Shown here one piece after another: positions 34,133 to 45,113 of a stretch of 64,000 nucleotides of DNA (position 1 is its first letter; each line of letters starts with the position of its first letter). The stretch covers positions 1-64,000 of the forward strand of contig JAAMPI010000005.1 of the NCBI GenBank assembly GCA_013054445.1, in the 5' to 3' direction. This DNA comes from Cudoniella acicularis (taxonomy: Eukaryota; Ascomycota; Leotiomycetes; Helotiales; Helotiaceae). The notes below the pieces were generated by a model that was not told the DNA's origin, did not search any database, and was given only the letters and a program-made list of their open reading frames with translations. The position numbers and the translations under genes are program-made.

Positions 34133-35604
34133 GGAAGAGAGACCAAAGAAAATGGAATCCGACACGGATTTCTTCTCTATTTTGGAATCATCTCTTCGAG
34201 TAAGGCTTAACATCTCACTTCAGGTGTTCTCACATGTTGAAATTATTATCATCTATTCCCACAGGAAACGGGGTTCCGAAGCGGTTACAGACCGAATGAT
34301 CAAATACAAATAACCATGAGATCCCAAGAACCAGAAAACCGTACCGAGATTGTAGATATCTAGAAACACATGTGAATGGTCTGACAGATTTTCCAGATGC
34401 GTTTGATCGCTAGAGCCGCATGAATCAGCCCTCCATCTGGAGACCCAATGAGGTGAAAATAAACTAATGCATCGCATGAAGCTACTCTTTAGTCACCATC
34501 GGCGTTTCCTACTTTGCCATGCACTTCCTGACGTGATTCTCTACCTAGGTACTCCATACCCCACACCCCCCGATCCTCGGAATAGCTTCAAAAGAACCTG
34601 TATACGACAAATGGCGGGGTTGAGGGATTAAATTGTGTTTACGACCATCATAAGATTCAACACTTATCTTAAGTACAACCTCGGGTACAATAGGGTGTGC
34701 GGATTCTGTTGGATGTGGTGTTTCTGCAATTCTACCCCTGCAGGTTTGGGCCCTGCTCCGGGTAATGACGCAGGCTACGCCATAGCCGGAACTGCGCGCA
34801 TTGGGAGCTCAAGGGGCTTGAGCTAGCAGAATTTGAAGATAAGAAGCCAGAAAGATACAAGAAGAAAAGAGCGTATGGATTTGAATAAGTAAGATTTAGA
34901 ATAACATGTGCAGCTGCCAGGAACAAAAGCTCCGGAACGAGGTGGGGTAGTCAAAGAGAAACCAAAAGACAATTTGTAGATAATGATCTCGACCCCTGCA
35001 AAAATAAAATCATGGAAAGCATCTGAGCGCAATTACGTCGTTTTTTGGGCCGTAAATTGTCTTTCAAAGGTTGTCTGATCACCACACAACAAGTCTGCAA
35101 CTTTGCCAGCGTTAGCCTTTCTACTCGAGCAGTTCCTTGGAAGCGGGAAAGCAGCACGGTGCCAATAGGATATTTAGGTTCGGTGGCAGCCCAACCTGCT
35201 ATCTAGATCCAGACAAAGGGTACGGAGGGAGCTACCACGTCAACCTCCCCAAGGTCCTCGTGAACATCTTTTTCGCAGCAAACGTCACCGAGCCCTCGCA
35301 GTCGATGTGATCGATATTAAAGCCTCCAGCTTCACGTCGAGAGCTGCGATTCACTTCCGCCGACGCCTACACCTACACGATCTTCCGTTTCGCCATCGCC
35401 ATATCCTTCTGTCGAACCCGCATCATTCCACAGCCACATCCCCCGCATCGCGTCCCCCGCAACACGCCGCGTTCACTCGATTTCTCCAAAGCACCTCATT
35501 TCTCAGACCACGTCCACGCAAGGGTCGTCACCATTAACTCCTACTCTCGAAACTTTCTACTCGCAAATTTCTCCGAATACCATCACTTTCGATAGATTCT
35601 TGCG
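34133..35604. other. Intergenic, holds the TPS1 promoter and leader
   Basis: No gene recognised. From 35280 to 35600 the + strand is pyrimidine-rich (C/T runs), typical of a fungal 5' leader next to the TPS1 start. Confidence 0.5.
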
Positions 35605-37265
35605 ATGCCTGCTTTGGTTCAGGAAGTAAAGCCTCACGGCAGGTTGCTCCTCGTCTCTAACAGACTTCCTATCACTATCAAACGATCCGATGATGGCACA
35701 TACGCCTTCTCGATGTCTTCTGGTGGCTTGGTCACAGGTCTCAGTGGCTTGTCGAAGACCACGACCTTCCAATGGTACGGCTGGCCCGGATTGGAAGTGC
35801 CAGAGGCCGATGCTGCGCCTATGGTGAAACGATTGAAGGATGAATATGGTGCGGTGCCAGTTTTTGTCGAGGACGAATTGGCTGATAGGCATTACAACGG
35901 CTTCTCAAGTATGCTGCGATAAAATGCATTCTCTGGCGCACTACTGACGCAAATTACAGATTCGATCCTCTGGCCCCTCTTCCACTACCATCCTGGAGAG
36001 ATCACATTCGACGAGTCAGCATGGGCGGCATACAAGGACGTCAATCGTCTATTTGCGAAAACAATGGCTGAGAACGTGCAAGATGGGGATTTGATCTGGG
36101 TTCATGATTACCATTTGATGCTCCTTCCCGAAATGCTGCGAGAGGAAATTGGTACGAGCAAGAAGAACGTCAAAATTGGCTTCTTCCTTCATACGCCGTT
36201 CCCTAGTAGTGAGATCTACAGAATCTTGCCTGTTCGCGAAGCTTTGTTGCTTGGTGTGCTTCATTGCGACCTGATTGGTTTTCATACATATGACTATGCT
36301 AGGCATTTCCTGAGCAGCTGCTCCAGAATATTGTAAGATCATTCATGCAACTTGGAAAATAAAAGAGGCTGACCAATTACAGAGGAACCTCCACAACACC
36401 AAATGGTGTTGAATTCAGAGGCAAATTTGTAACTGTTGCAGCTTTTCCTATCGGAATTGATCCGGAAAAATTCGTTGAAGGTCTACAAAAGAAATCGGTC
36501 CAGGATCGAATCGCCGTTCTAGAGCGGAAATTTGAAGGCGTCAAGCTGATTGTGGGAGTTGATCGCCTTGATTATATCAAGGGTGTCCCACAGAAGCTTC
36601 ACGCGTTAGAAGTTTTCCTAACCGAGCACCCTGAATGGGTTGGAAAAGTCGTTCTGGTGCAAGTCGCCGTACCTAGTCGGCAAGACGTCGAAGAATATCA
36701 AAATTTGCGCGCTGTCGTGAACGAATTGGTTGGCAGAATCAATGGAAAATTCGGCACGATTGAGTTCATGCCCATTCATTTCCTCCATCAATCCGTTTCT
36801 TTCGAAGAACTTACGGCTCTTTATGCTGTCTCCGATGCTTGCCTGGTTTCATCAACTCGTGATGGCATGAATCTTGTCTCTTATGAGTATATTGCTACCC
36901 AGCGAAAGCGCCACGGGGTCATGATTCTCTCCGAGTTCACTGGCGCAGCACAGTCTCTGAATGGTGCTCTCATTGTTAATCCATGGAATACCGAGGAGCT
37001 CGCAGGCGCTATCCACGACGCAGTCACCATGTCAGCCGAGCAGCGCGAGATCAACTTCAAGAAATTGGAGAAATACGTCTTCAAATACACCAGTGCATGG
37101 TGGGGCGAGTCCTTTGTGAGCGAGTTGGTAAGAATCAGCGAGCATGCACAGAAAAAGCAGAAGAGGATCGGCAGTGTTTCTGGAAAAGTCCACGAGCTTG
37201 TTGATAGTGTCAAAGCTCTGACTGTCGGAAAGAAAGAAAACGAGGAGGTGGCGCCGGATGAGTAG
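35605..37265 (+). CDS. tps1: Trehalose-6-phosphate synthase (519 aa, 3 exons)
   Basis: Exons 35605-35908, 35960-36332 and 36383-37265; introns of 51 and 50 nt. This is a GT20 enzyme that joins UDP-glucose to glucose-6-phosphate to give trehalose-6-phosphate, the first step of trehalose synthesis in the cytosol. Visible motifs are LLLVSNRLPITI, the glycine-rich SSGGLVTGLSGL that binds glucose-6-phosphate, WVHDYHLMLLP, GVDRLDYIKG (284-293, with Arg287 and Lys292), and RDGMNLVSYEY from 385 on, with Asp386. Length is normal for a stand-alone Tps1 without a phosphatase domain. The C-terminus is Lys/Glu-rich. In fungi the product also restrains glycolytic flux and supports stress tolerance (family knowledge). 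No lesion seen. Confidence 0.95.
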
Positions 37266-38147
37266 TCGGATGGCGCTGTGACATGATGCGATGCGAATTG
37301 ATGAGTGATGGTTTGATGGATGATCGGTTGGGCGGGAGGATGATACGATACCAGTTTGTTTTTTTGTGTAAGAGCAAGACAGGACTCGCTTGGCGTTTAT
37401 GAGGGACGAACGAACGAGCTGCAGGCTTGAGAATGGGCATGATTCATTGAAGTAGAAATACGAACTTGCTTGTACCGATTGTTGATGATCAGGTGCTCCA
37501 TTATTCAACTGCTTCGTTGTAGCACTCTTCGGCTCTCCTATCCTCACCGCCTCATCACCGCGTCACTTGCTAATCCAAACTAAATAGCTGCCTGCTCGAA
37601 TTTCTCTCCCTAAACACCCTTTTTCATCCACAAGAAGGGGACCCCCTAAATGTTTAACGAGCTCTCGCTAAGCGCTGACACCCCTATAATTTAGTGGGCG
37701 GTCCTGCAATGAGGCTTTGCAAGCGCTTTGTGATTACACACCACGGCACATCTTGTACTTCCAGATCAATAGTACAACGAAAATAAAAAAAAAGGATTGG
37801 AAAACTACCTCTCTAATGTTTCGATCTTTCCTTGGGAAAAAATCAAGCTGGTAACAAACATTACAATTCCTTATAATTTCACAAACACTTATCATTAACT
37901 TAATATTCCCTAATCTAGAATTTTTGGGGTGTTTCATGAAGGGAATCTCTCTGCCAAACAAAACCCCGAAAACCCAAAGAAATGTTTCAAGGCGTTACTA
38001 TTGGCGAATGGGTAGTACAAGGCAACTAGCACAGCCACAACTTCAGCTCAGCCTTATTAGACATCCAAACCTACGACTTCGACCTAGAACTTATGGTGAA
38101 ATGTTTAATAAGCACAAATGCCTGTATAAACAAGTTCCCCCATTGCA
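37266..38147. other. Intergenic, no gene recognised
   Basis: 3' flank of TPS1 and upstream sequence of the decayed gene at 38148. AT-rich around 37750-37920. Confidence 0.5.
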
Positions 38148-39890
38148 ATGGCGGAACTAGGCGCAATCGCTGGCGTTATCGGAACCAACATCAAACTCTC
38201 CATCACCCTCTTCCAATTCGGCTCTTCCATCGGCTCAGCCGACTCGGAAATTAAAACTATCGGCACGGGAATCTCGCTCTTCTGCTCCGTGCTTAAACAA
38301 CTCTAATCTACACTCTCCAAAGCCGTATCCTACCGCTATTCCATCAGCGCCATCGCTACGACTTTAGAAATCCTAACGTAATGTCAAGCAATCTTCGGCA
38401 AGTTGAAGGCGATTATCGATGGGTTGCAAAAGCGCAAGACGGAGGGAAAAGAGGCCCTGAAGAGTTTTGTGAAGGGCGTCAAGTGGACGTTTAAGAGGTC
38501 AAAGGTGCAGCTTTTGAGGAGTACGTTGGAAAGTTGTAAGATTACGTTGCATATTATGTTGTCGACGCTTGATTTTGCGCAGAAGATTTCTACGAGGAGG
38601 TGAGTGTGGATTCTTTTGCTTCTGTTTCTATTTTAGATGCCTGGGCTAATGGTCAAGAAAGGATGTCTACGGTTGAGACGTTGGAAGAAGGTGAGCAGGA
38701 GCAAGCTGTGACGCAGAGTTTGATTATTGCGCAGCAATGTGCTGTAGATAAAATCGAGAAGTTGGAAAGGGAATCAGATTCTCGTGGTGAGGATCTGGAC
38801 GGTTCGACTGAAGAGAATCCGATGACTGGTGACGCTTCAACCAATAACGCGTCAAGGTTTTTGAAAGATTCTAGAGAACGGAAGAGAGCTTCGGTGTGGT
38901 TGAACAGCCTCATCGACAACTCCGTTTCGCCTGGTTTCCGTCGCCAGACATGGGAGGGCGCCTCGGCATCTAGTTTCTCGTCACAGCAGCCTTTGCAACT
39001 ACTTCACAAGTGGACCGACCAAGGAGAAAAGCTAGAGAAAATCAACGAGGAGGTATCAAACAGTGCCCAACAGTCTACAACTCCCGAAAGCACGAATACC
39101 TCTCAAACATGGAAGAAGGCCATATCGTGGTTCACTTTCCGGAAACGAGGGCGAGGACGAAAAAGAAGACCTGCCTATTGCGAAATCTTTTTCCCGTTCC
39201 CCACAAGAAGTCGGCTTCTGGGTACCAGAGAAGAAAGTGACCCCCAAAACACGAAAGAGGTGGTCATCTCTTCATCCACCGACTAGCAACGGGGACAAAG
39301 ATGAAGAAGACCTCCCCATCGCAAAAACTTTTTCCCGTACCCAACAACAGGACATCTTCCAGAAACCAGACGGGAAAGTGATCCAAGGAGAAGATCCCCT
39401 ATCAACGTCTAAAACTTCCACTTATCTTCATCAAAAAAGTGATCTCCAAACGCAAGAGCGGAAGTCAGACAAGAAAATGATCCAAAAGAAGAATATTTTC
39501 CTGAAGGATTCCCACGCTCCATATAGTAATCTTACCAAAGAAAATCCCAGTGGCGTTAGTCATATGGACGAGGCAGCCAAGACAGAAGAGAAAAAACCAA
39601 AGACGCCTCCCAAGCTCACGGCTGACGATGTAAAGCGAGATATTCCGCCTATGGGAAGTTTCGGGAATGAGAGGATGTTCAGAGTCTCATCGGAAGACAC
39701 CTGCTACCAAGTGCTGACTGATGCAATAAAACAATACCAGCTCAATACTCCTCCCGAGGAATGTGATTTATGTCTTGGGTATGACAATGTGGAACGCGTG
39801 GTAGAAGCGGACGAGAGGCCATGGTTGATCTTCAAGGAATTGGTTGCGAAGGGGAAGTCACCAAAGTTTTTGGTGGGGAAGAAGGGATAG
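38148..39890 (+). pseudogene. Fungal STAND-type N-terminal domain plus RA-like domain, decayed
   Basis: ATG at 38148 opens MAELGAIAGVIGTNIKLSI.., a helical N-terminal domain of the sort found at the front of fungal STAND/NLR-like proteins. Two in-frame TAA codons (38304-38306 and 38379-38381) lie where Gln would fit (for example LT-x-CQAIFGKL), each explained by CAA to TAA. An intron 38600-38661 (GTGAGT..AAAG, branch GGCTAATGG) joins to the frame reading STVETLEEGEQEQAVTQSL. Near 39140-39160 the frame must shift again, to the frame of GEDEKEDLPIAKSFSRS, a block that is repeated as KDEEDLPIAKTFSRT. The C-terminus (RVSSEDTCYQVLTDAIKQYQ..PWLIFKELVAKGKSPKFLV) resembles a Ras-association/ubiquitin-like domain. 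No NACHT or NB-ARC is present. Probably a pseudogene; the C-terminal 250 codons remain open. Confidence 0.62.
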
Positions 39891-40787
39891 CCTGGTGGAC
39901 GGACTTATTTGAATTGAACGGTGTACTGAAGTTGATTTAATTACATTTCTAGCTTCGGTATTTCAGGAGTCTCGCAAGAATCTGATATATACTAAATCAA
40001 TTGACGTTTGAACCAACCGCTCGTGCTCCCAAAAACGTTTAAAATCCCGCCCTTAGTTGGTGGGAAAGAAAGGGAAGGGAAGGGCAGGAGTTGTGTGTTG
40101 TGTGTTGTGAGGTGGAGTTTGGCGTAAGGCAATAGGTGGAGAAAAAGATGATTTGTAGTGGATTAGAGTGAGTGAGATTTTTTTTTGGAACTTTCATCCT
40201 GACAGTCTGAGGTCAGGTCGTTAAACGCTGAATCAGGAGGCCCAAGCGGGCCCACTAGAAGGTGGGGTTCACCTTACGAAATAACTTTATTTTCTTTTAG
40301 AATTTAACTTGGCGAGTAACTCTATCCGAAAACCATATTGTTTAGTCTTGTGTCAGCGGAGTTATGTTGCGATAAGTACTAGGTATTGAAGTCGCCTTTC
40401 CCATCAGTTTTGGCGTTTCGAGCTCAATTTCCTGAAAGGCATTTTCGCAGGCATGAGGTTCTACTGTCGACGATTTCGTCCAAGAGGCTCTACCTAGGTA
40501 TGAAGTGCGCGTCTTGTAGTACCCAAGATTGTGATTCCTCAGAGTATTTTCGTCGAGATTCGGGTGCACTTTAAAATTGTAAGGACCCTTTTTTTCAAAG
40601 GCAGGCAAACAAAATTAGCTATTAGACTCTATGTGTTTGAAGCTATTGCACAGCTAACTAGCGTCGCTCTAGACATTAGGAGCTAATATCAACATGGTAG
40701 GTATCAACGCGAATGTCTTGAGACTTCGTCTTATCTCCTTGGTATCTCCTTTCCATCTGAACAACGCCCAGACACCACGCTTGTCCA
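39891..40787. other. Intergenic, no gene recognised
   Basis: Convergent 3' flanks of the decayed gene and the SLATT-like gene. Purine-rich at 40060-40180. Confidence 0.5.
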
Positions 40788-41498
40788 TCAAACAAGATTC
40801 CCAGGTCCATCGCCAGATACAGCAGCACTCACTACCCCTCCTGCTCCCGTGGGCGTTCCAATATAGTTATTTGGCCTGTTACCTTCCACCGTCGCCCTCG
40901 CTCTCTCAAATCGCGCCCAGCCTTCCCTAGAAACCTCATCTTTCCCCACCACGGCCCCATTCGGAGCTGCAACACCAACTCCATAACCACCTCTCATCAC
41001 CTCCTCCAACCACAAAACAACCTTCTGATATTCCACCCAATCGTTCCTAATCCGCGCAGGCAATCCACTATTATGCAACAACGCGACAAGCCCCGCATTC
41101 ACCGTATTGGCAGCAGCGAGAATCGTAATAGCAGTATGGTTCGAGCCAGCGGAGGAAGCTCCAAGACCAGTCAGAACAGCGCCGAGGACGAGTTGCAAGA
41201 TGAGGCAAGTGTTGTAGATGCTGGCAGTGATGTAGAATTTGTATTTGTTTTTCGTACAGGCTGTAAGAGCGGTGCGGTAAAGGCCTTGGTCTAAGCCGTG
41301 AGGGGGCCAGAAGACCTGCGCGAAGCTGCGTTTGAGAGGCCATGGGCCGCCGAGCATCTTGGTAACATCGTCTGCGGTTGTGGGGTCGAGGGGGTTTATC
41401 TTTTCGACGGCGACGGCGGTTTTTTCGTCAGTTGAGGGTTGGGGACTAGGGAGAGCGCCGTTGGTCGCCGGCGGTGTGGTAGTGGATGTCGTCGCCAT
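40788..41498 (-). CDS. SLATT-like protein with two membrane segments (236 aa, single exon)
   Basis: An uninterrupted minus-strand frame. The N-terminal 45 residues are disordered (Thr/Pro/Ser). Residues about 72-90 (GLYRTALTACTKNKYKFYI) precede a first hydrophobic helix (about 89-113, SIYNTCLILQLVLGAVLTGLG) and a second (about 122-141, TAITILAAANTVNAGLVALL). A conserved amphipathic part follows, including GLPARIRNDWVEYQKVVLWL, and the C-terminus contains ATVEGNRPNNYIGTPTGAGG. This arrangement is that of fungal members of the SLATT superfamily (SMODS- and SLOG-associating 2-TM effector). In bacteria SLATT proteins are predicted membrane effectors of nucleotide-signalling defence. In fungi the role is unknown, and any defence role here is only inference. 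The nearest neighbour is the decayed STAND-type gene, in convergent orientation. Confidence 0.75.
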   Translation of the reverse strand: MATTSTTTPPATNGALPSPQPSTDEKTAVAVEKINPLDPTTADDVTKMLGGPWPLKRSFAQVFWPPHGLDQGLYRTALTACTKNKYKFYITASIYNTCLILQLVLGAVLTGLGASSAGSNHTAITILAAANTVNAGLVALLHNSGLPARIRNDWVEYQKVVLWLEEVMRGGYGVGVAAPNGAVVGKDEVSREGWARFERARATVEGNRPNNYIGTPTGAGGVVSAAVSGDGPGNLV

Positions 41499-42436
41499 TG
41501 TGATGCGTTGTGTTGCGGGTACGGTGGGGGCAGAAAGGAGAGGATATCGTGACTGATATCAGGATGTGCGAAAGTGAAGTTCGTGATTGTCAAAGAAGGG
41601 ATAGTGGCCACCTCACCTCACAAGTCGCGGCGACCACATCTTCGAGCACTTGCTCCAGCCTCTCAAACGTCTCGCGCTCTCATTCTCTCTCCTTCGTTTT
41701 GAGCCCTTACCGCTTCGGCTCTCTCAGCTACCTCTCAACGCCGCAGCGGCACAGCAAAGGCAAGTCACACCCCGGTGTCCTACCACCTCGACGTCTGATC
41801 TCTGTTCGTCCAAACAGCTTCGACGGAGAAAAGAAAGCGTGAAGCCATCGCGCGATTGTGGAATAGATTTCTTTCCAAGGGCTTGCAGCTGAGTGGAGGT
41901 GAAGAGATGCCAAGGAAGCTAGGATTCCAGGCGAATAGGAAGGTGGGGATGACAGCAAGGGGACAGTTGCAACCGAGGCTAGTATTGGCCAAGATGTTGG
42001 ATCGACATGCAACAAACTGGAATCGGGTAGGGGTAGGGGTGTTGAATTGTGGGGCGGGGGTCTAGATGCTTGGGTGTCCCTCCCTCTGGGAAGGGCACAG
42101 ACTTCAGTGCTTTCGTTAAATGGATAAAGTGAATCAAAATGAAATGTTTCCCTACTAGGGAATACTAGGAGAGGGGGAAACATATTTTCGTGCCAAGGAT
42201 GGGGATTATCATTGAGGGAAAAGCATCAATGAGATTTGTAGGAAATGGAATTCATCCTCAGCCAGGGCGTCCTTTTCTGCCACTAAGATAAAGCAACGCT
42301 TGTGTTGAGTAACAGGATCAAATAGTTGTGCAAGACATGACGTTGGCTTTATATTTTGAGGGAGGATGAAAGAATATATTGTCAAGAGCTTCAGACACAG
42401 TTCATAACACGCTCCACAATTCCAGTTTTTTGTTAT
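41499..42436. other. Intergenic, no gene recognised
   Basis: Open frames on both strands (for example minus 41728-42183) are Pro/Ser/Leu-biased and show no family features. Contains the promoter of the SLATT-like gene. Confidence 0.45.
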
Positions 42437-43290
42437 TTACGTCATATTGCTAGGCTGTGTGAATCGGTTTCTATTGATCTCACAGCCAACCGGAGTCAGC
42501 TCTCCGGTCTTGATGTCAAACACAAACCCGGCGGCTCTTTCAGCGAGTTCCCTCCTGACGAGAGGAGAAGCTCGGAGGATCTTGAGCTCATCTTTGACAC
42601 TTTGCTCGAGGCTGTTTTAAAGAAATAAAGTCAGCTTGGATGTTTGACAGAAATTGAAAGGAAATTGGGACACACTCATTGATTGCTCCAAAGCCCATGG
42701 TGTCCAACTCGGCATGACCCGGAAGGCGCTTCTTCAAATCCTCTCGGATCCCGGCATCGGTGAAGTGGGATGCACCGCAGTCTGTGACCGTTAGCTCGTG
42801 CTCATAATTTGAAAGGTTGTTTCTATATTACCAGTGTGATGGATGATGAGGATATCTTTGATTGTAAGGAAAGAATCCAAAGCCAAGATATCGTTGAGAG
42901 CTGGGTTGACATGACCACAGATATTGCGCATAACCAAAACACCGTCTGTTCAACTGATTAGTCTCGCGGCCCAAGTATGCCACAACATGAGGGGACATAC
43001 CTCCAGATTGCAAATTGAGGAAGTACTCAGGCTTGCATCGGGGGTCAATGCAGGTGACTGGAGTGCTTTAGCCTCAGTTGTTGATGGAAATTGGTACAGC
43101 TAAGTTACTTACGAACAATCACATGCGGCACATCGACACCCATTTGTCCCATCTCGGCAAAAGTGGGGCTAGGCTGGTGGGTAGCTGCCACTGCCCTGAT
43201 CACCGTTTTAGAGATTTGTATTGGAATCGGAAGGAGTGGTTTATCTTACTTGTTGCGGTTCACGAACTCGTCGACTGTGAGGGTTGCCAT
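42437..43290 (-). CDS. Beta-class carbonic anhydrase (191 aa, 6 exons)
   Basis: Exons on the minus strand: 43250-43290, 43113-43195, 43001-43057, 42832-42945, 42676-42781 and 42437-42611; all introns GT..AG, frame kept. The beta-CA zinc and catalytic residues are visible: Cys44 in TCIDPRC with the Asp46/Arg48 dyad, and His97/Cys100 in IIHHTDCG. RNICGHVNPA and the C-terminal RAAGFVFDIKTGELTPVG agree with the family. The enzyme interconverts CO2 and bicarbonate. The short length and lack of a targeting sequence suggest a cytosolic member of the small fungal subgroup. No lesion seen; the five short introns are unusually dense for 191 codons. Confidence 0.88.
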
Positions 43291-45113
43291 TTTGAAAATT
43301 GACGTAGAAGATTGGTTTGATCTTGGGGTTTTATGAAAGATTTTGGAGTTTGGATGATTGTAGGTCTTATTGCGAAATGATGATGAGAGGAAGGAAGAAA
43401 AGAAGAATCTCCCAGCGTACTTATACCCAAAAGAGAGAGTGTGAGATGGAGAATGTTGATTAATCGTGCTCAAACTGATGATATACTTGTCCAGGGTATC
43501 AAATTCCCCAAACGTTGAAGACGGGCTTCGTGACCAGCCTTGAACTGCCAATTTGACTCGAAGCAGTGAAGTAGTGAAGCTCGTGCACTGCGTAAAAGTG
43601 GCCCAGCAGGCCACTTGCGCTCTAGTGATGATTCGTGCAGTGCAAGACAGAGTTTAGAATCACATCGTAGGCTCAAGCTTTGAAATCAAATGACTCTTCC
43701 CAGGGTACTTGTTCCCATATCATGTTGTCCCGGCTTTTGAAATCCTCCGACGATCAACAAGACTACTGTATATCCGAAACCTTGAGGTCTCTGCAGATGT
43801 CAGACCCGCCCAGGCACTAGTGAAATGTTAATTTCAACGTCAAAGTTCGGTGCCAGGGTACCGAACGCCTGGATTAGGATAACATGAGGCTGTCGTCTGA
43901 CTTGTAAACATGTTGATGTCGAAGGAAGGTGCCTCTTTTTGCTTGCGAATGCTTTCGGGGGAGTCTACCGGTAGCGTCATTGCCAGGGTACAAGTTGCTC
44001 CAGATGTCGTTTGAACTCCTCTCTGCTGTTCAAGTCCGAGAGTATGAGGCAAGAACTTTTGAAGCCTTCAAAAGACCATGAACTAGATTTGGTTGAAGTT
44101 CCGCCTAGCCAAACGTCGAATGGTCGGGAGAGAGCGAGCTTAAGAGTAGGGATTTCTTTCGTCGTTCAATAACATGGCACAGTCATCCGGAAGCTGGCAA
44201 ACATGGTGTTTGAGGGCAAAGTGTACCTATTTCAATCCTCGATCGACCTCTGCAGTCTGTACCACCTCCGGCCTGCTGCCAAACAGAGCTGCTGTCGAGT
44301 CTCCAACGGTTAGCCCCAGGTCTTCGCGTCCTATTTTCGTCGTTGATTAATGACGATGGTCTGCGGGCTGACAGGTCAGCAAACCCGCCTAGGCCGCATT
44401 GAGCAAGAAGTGCCCTGGTCTCTTTAAAAATGTGGCAGAAATGCGTGAGCTTGAGTGGCCTTTCAGCTCAAGTAAACCACTTTTACCCCTATCCTCGTCT
44501 GCACGCTTCGGCAAATCCAGTCATAGCTGCCGTCTCGCGCGAACGACACTTGGACATTCCCAGCTCCCCGCTTTTGGCGTGCCCAGGTGTTTCCCTCCCC
44601 CAGCCCTAGGAACGACAAATGAAAGGCAACCACCAGCTTTTATATCTTCGTCTTACTCGCTCACCAACCCACTAGCCCGCCTCCAGCTATCCGGTGCCTA
44701 GTCCGGCTGCAGGAACACCGCTTCCGGCAGAGGAAAGCCATCGGCCATCGGCCATCAGCTATGCTGCCGTGCCAAGTAGCCAACCGCACATTGCGCTGTT
44801 TGTGTTTCGTTTCCCGCCTGATATTTTGGGATTGAGGTCCGTAGATCTTGCTAATAGCGCGCATACCATCTTATTTTATCTCTTCCCTACTACGTCCGTA
44901 TTCTGTTGTCCTTCTCCAACCCTTTTGGCTTCTCGATCGTCGCACCGTCCGATATCACAGCAATCGCCATCCCATTTACCTTAAGTAGCTATTTCGCATC
45001 CCAGGGTACCAACATACCGATTGAGACTTGCTTGACCGTAAGCTAGGCCACGACCATCCACCACCACTATTGTCCCCTGACTTTGCAGACAAACCAAGCA
45101 ACCAACACGCACC
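43291..45113. other. Divergent intergenic region between carbonic anhydrase and the TF-like gene
   Basis: No gene recognised in 1.8 kb. The stretch carries four copies of CCAGGGTAC (43700, 43853, 43983 and 45001) and a palindrome at 43845-43866, listed separately. Confidence 0.5.
43845..43866. promoter_or_regulatory. Palindrome GTTCGGT..ACCGAAC
   Basis: Seven-base arms GTTCGGT and ACCGAAC surround an 8-bp spacer that contains the recurring CCAGGGTAC. A dimeric DNA-binding protein could recognise it. Function not shown. Confidence 0.3.

Noticed and set aside
41728..42183. 151-codon open frame on the minus strand
   Set aside because: Pro/Ser/Leu-biased composition, no splice partners, no domain; both strands are open here by chance.
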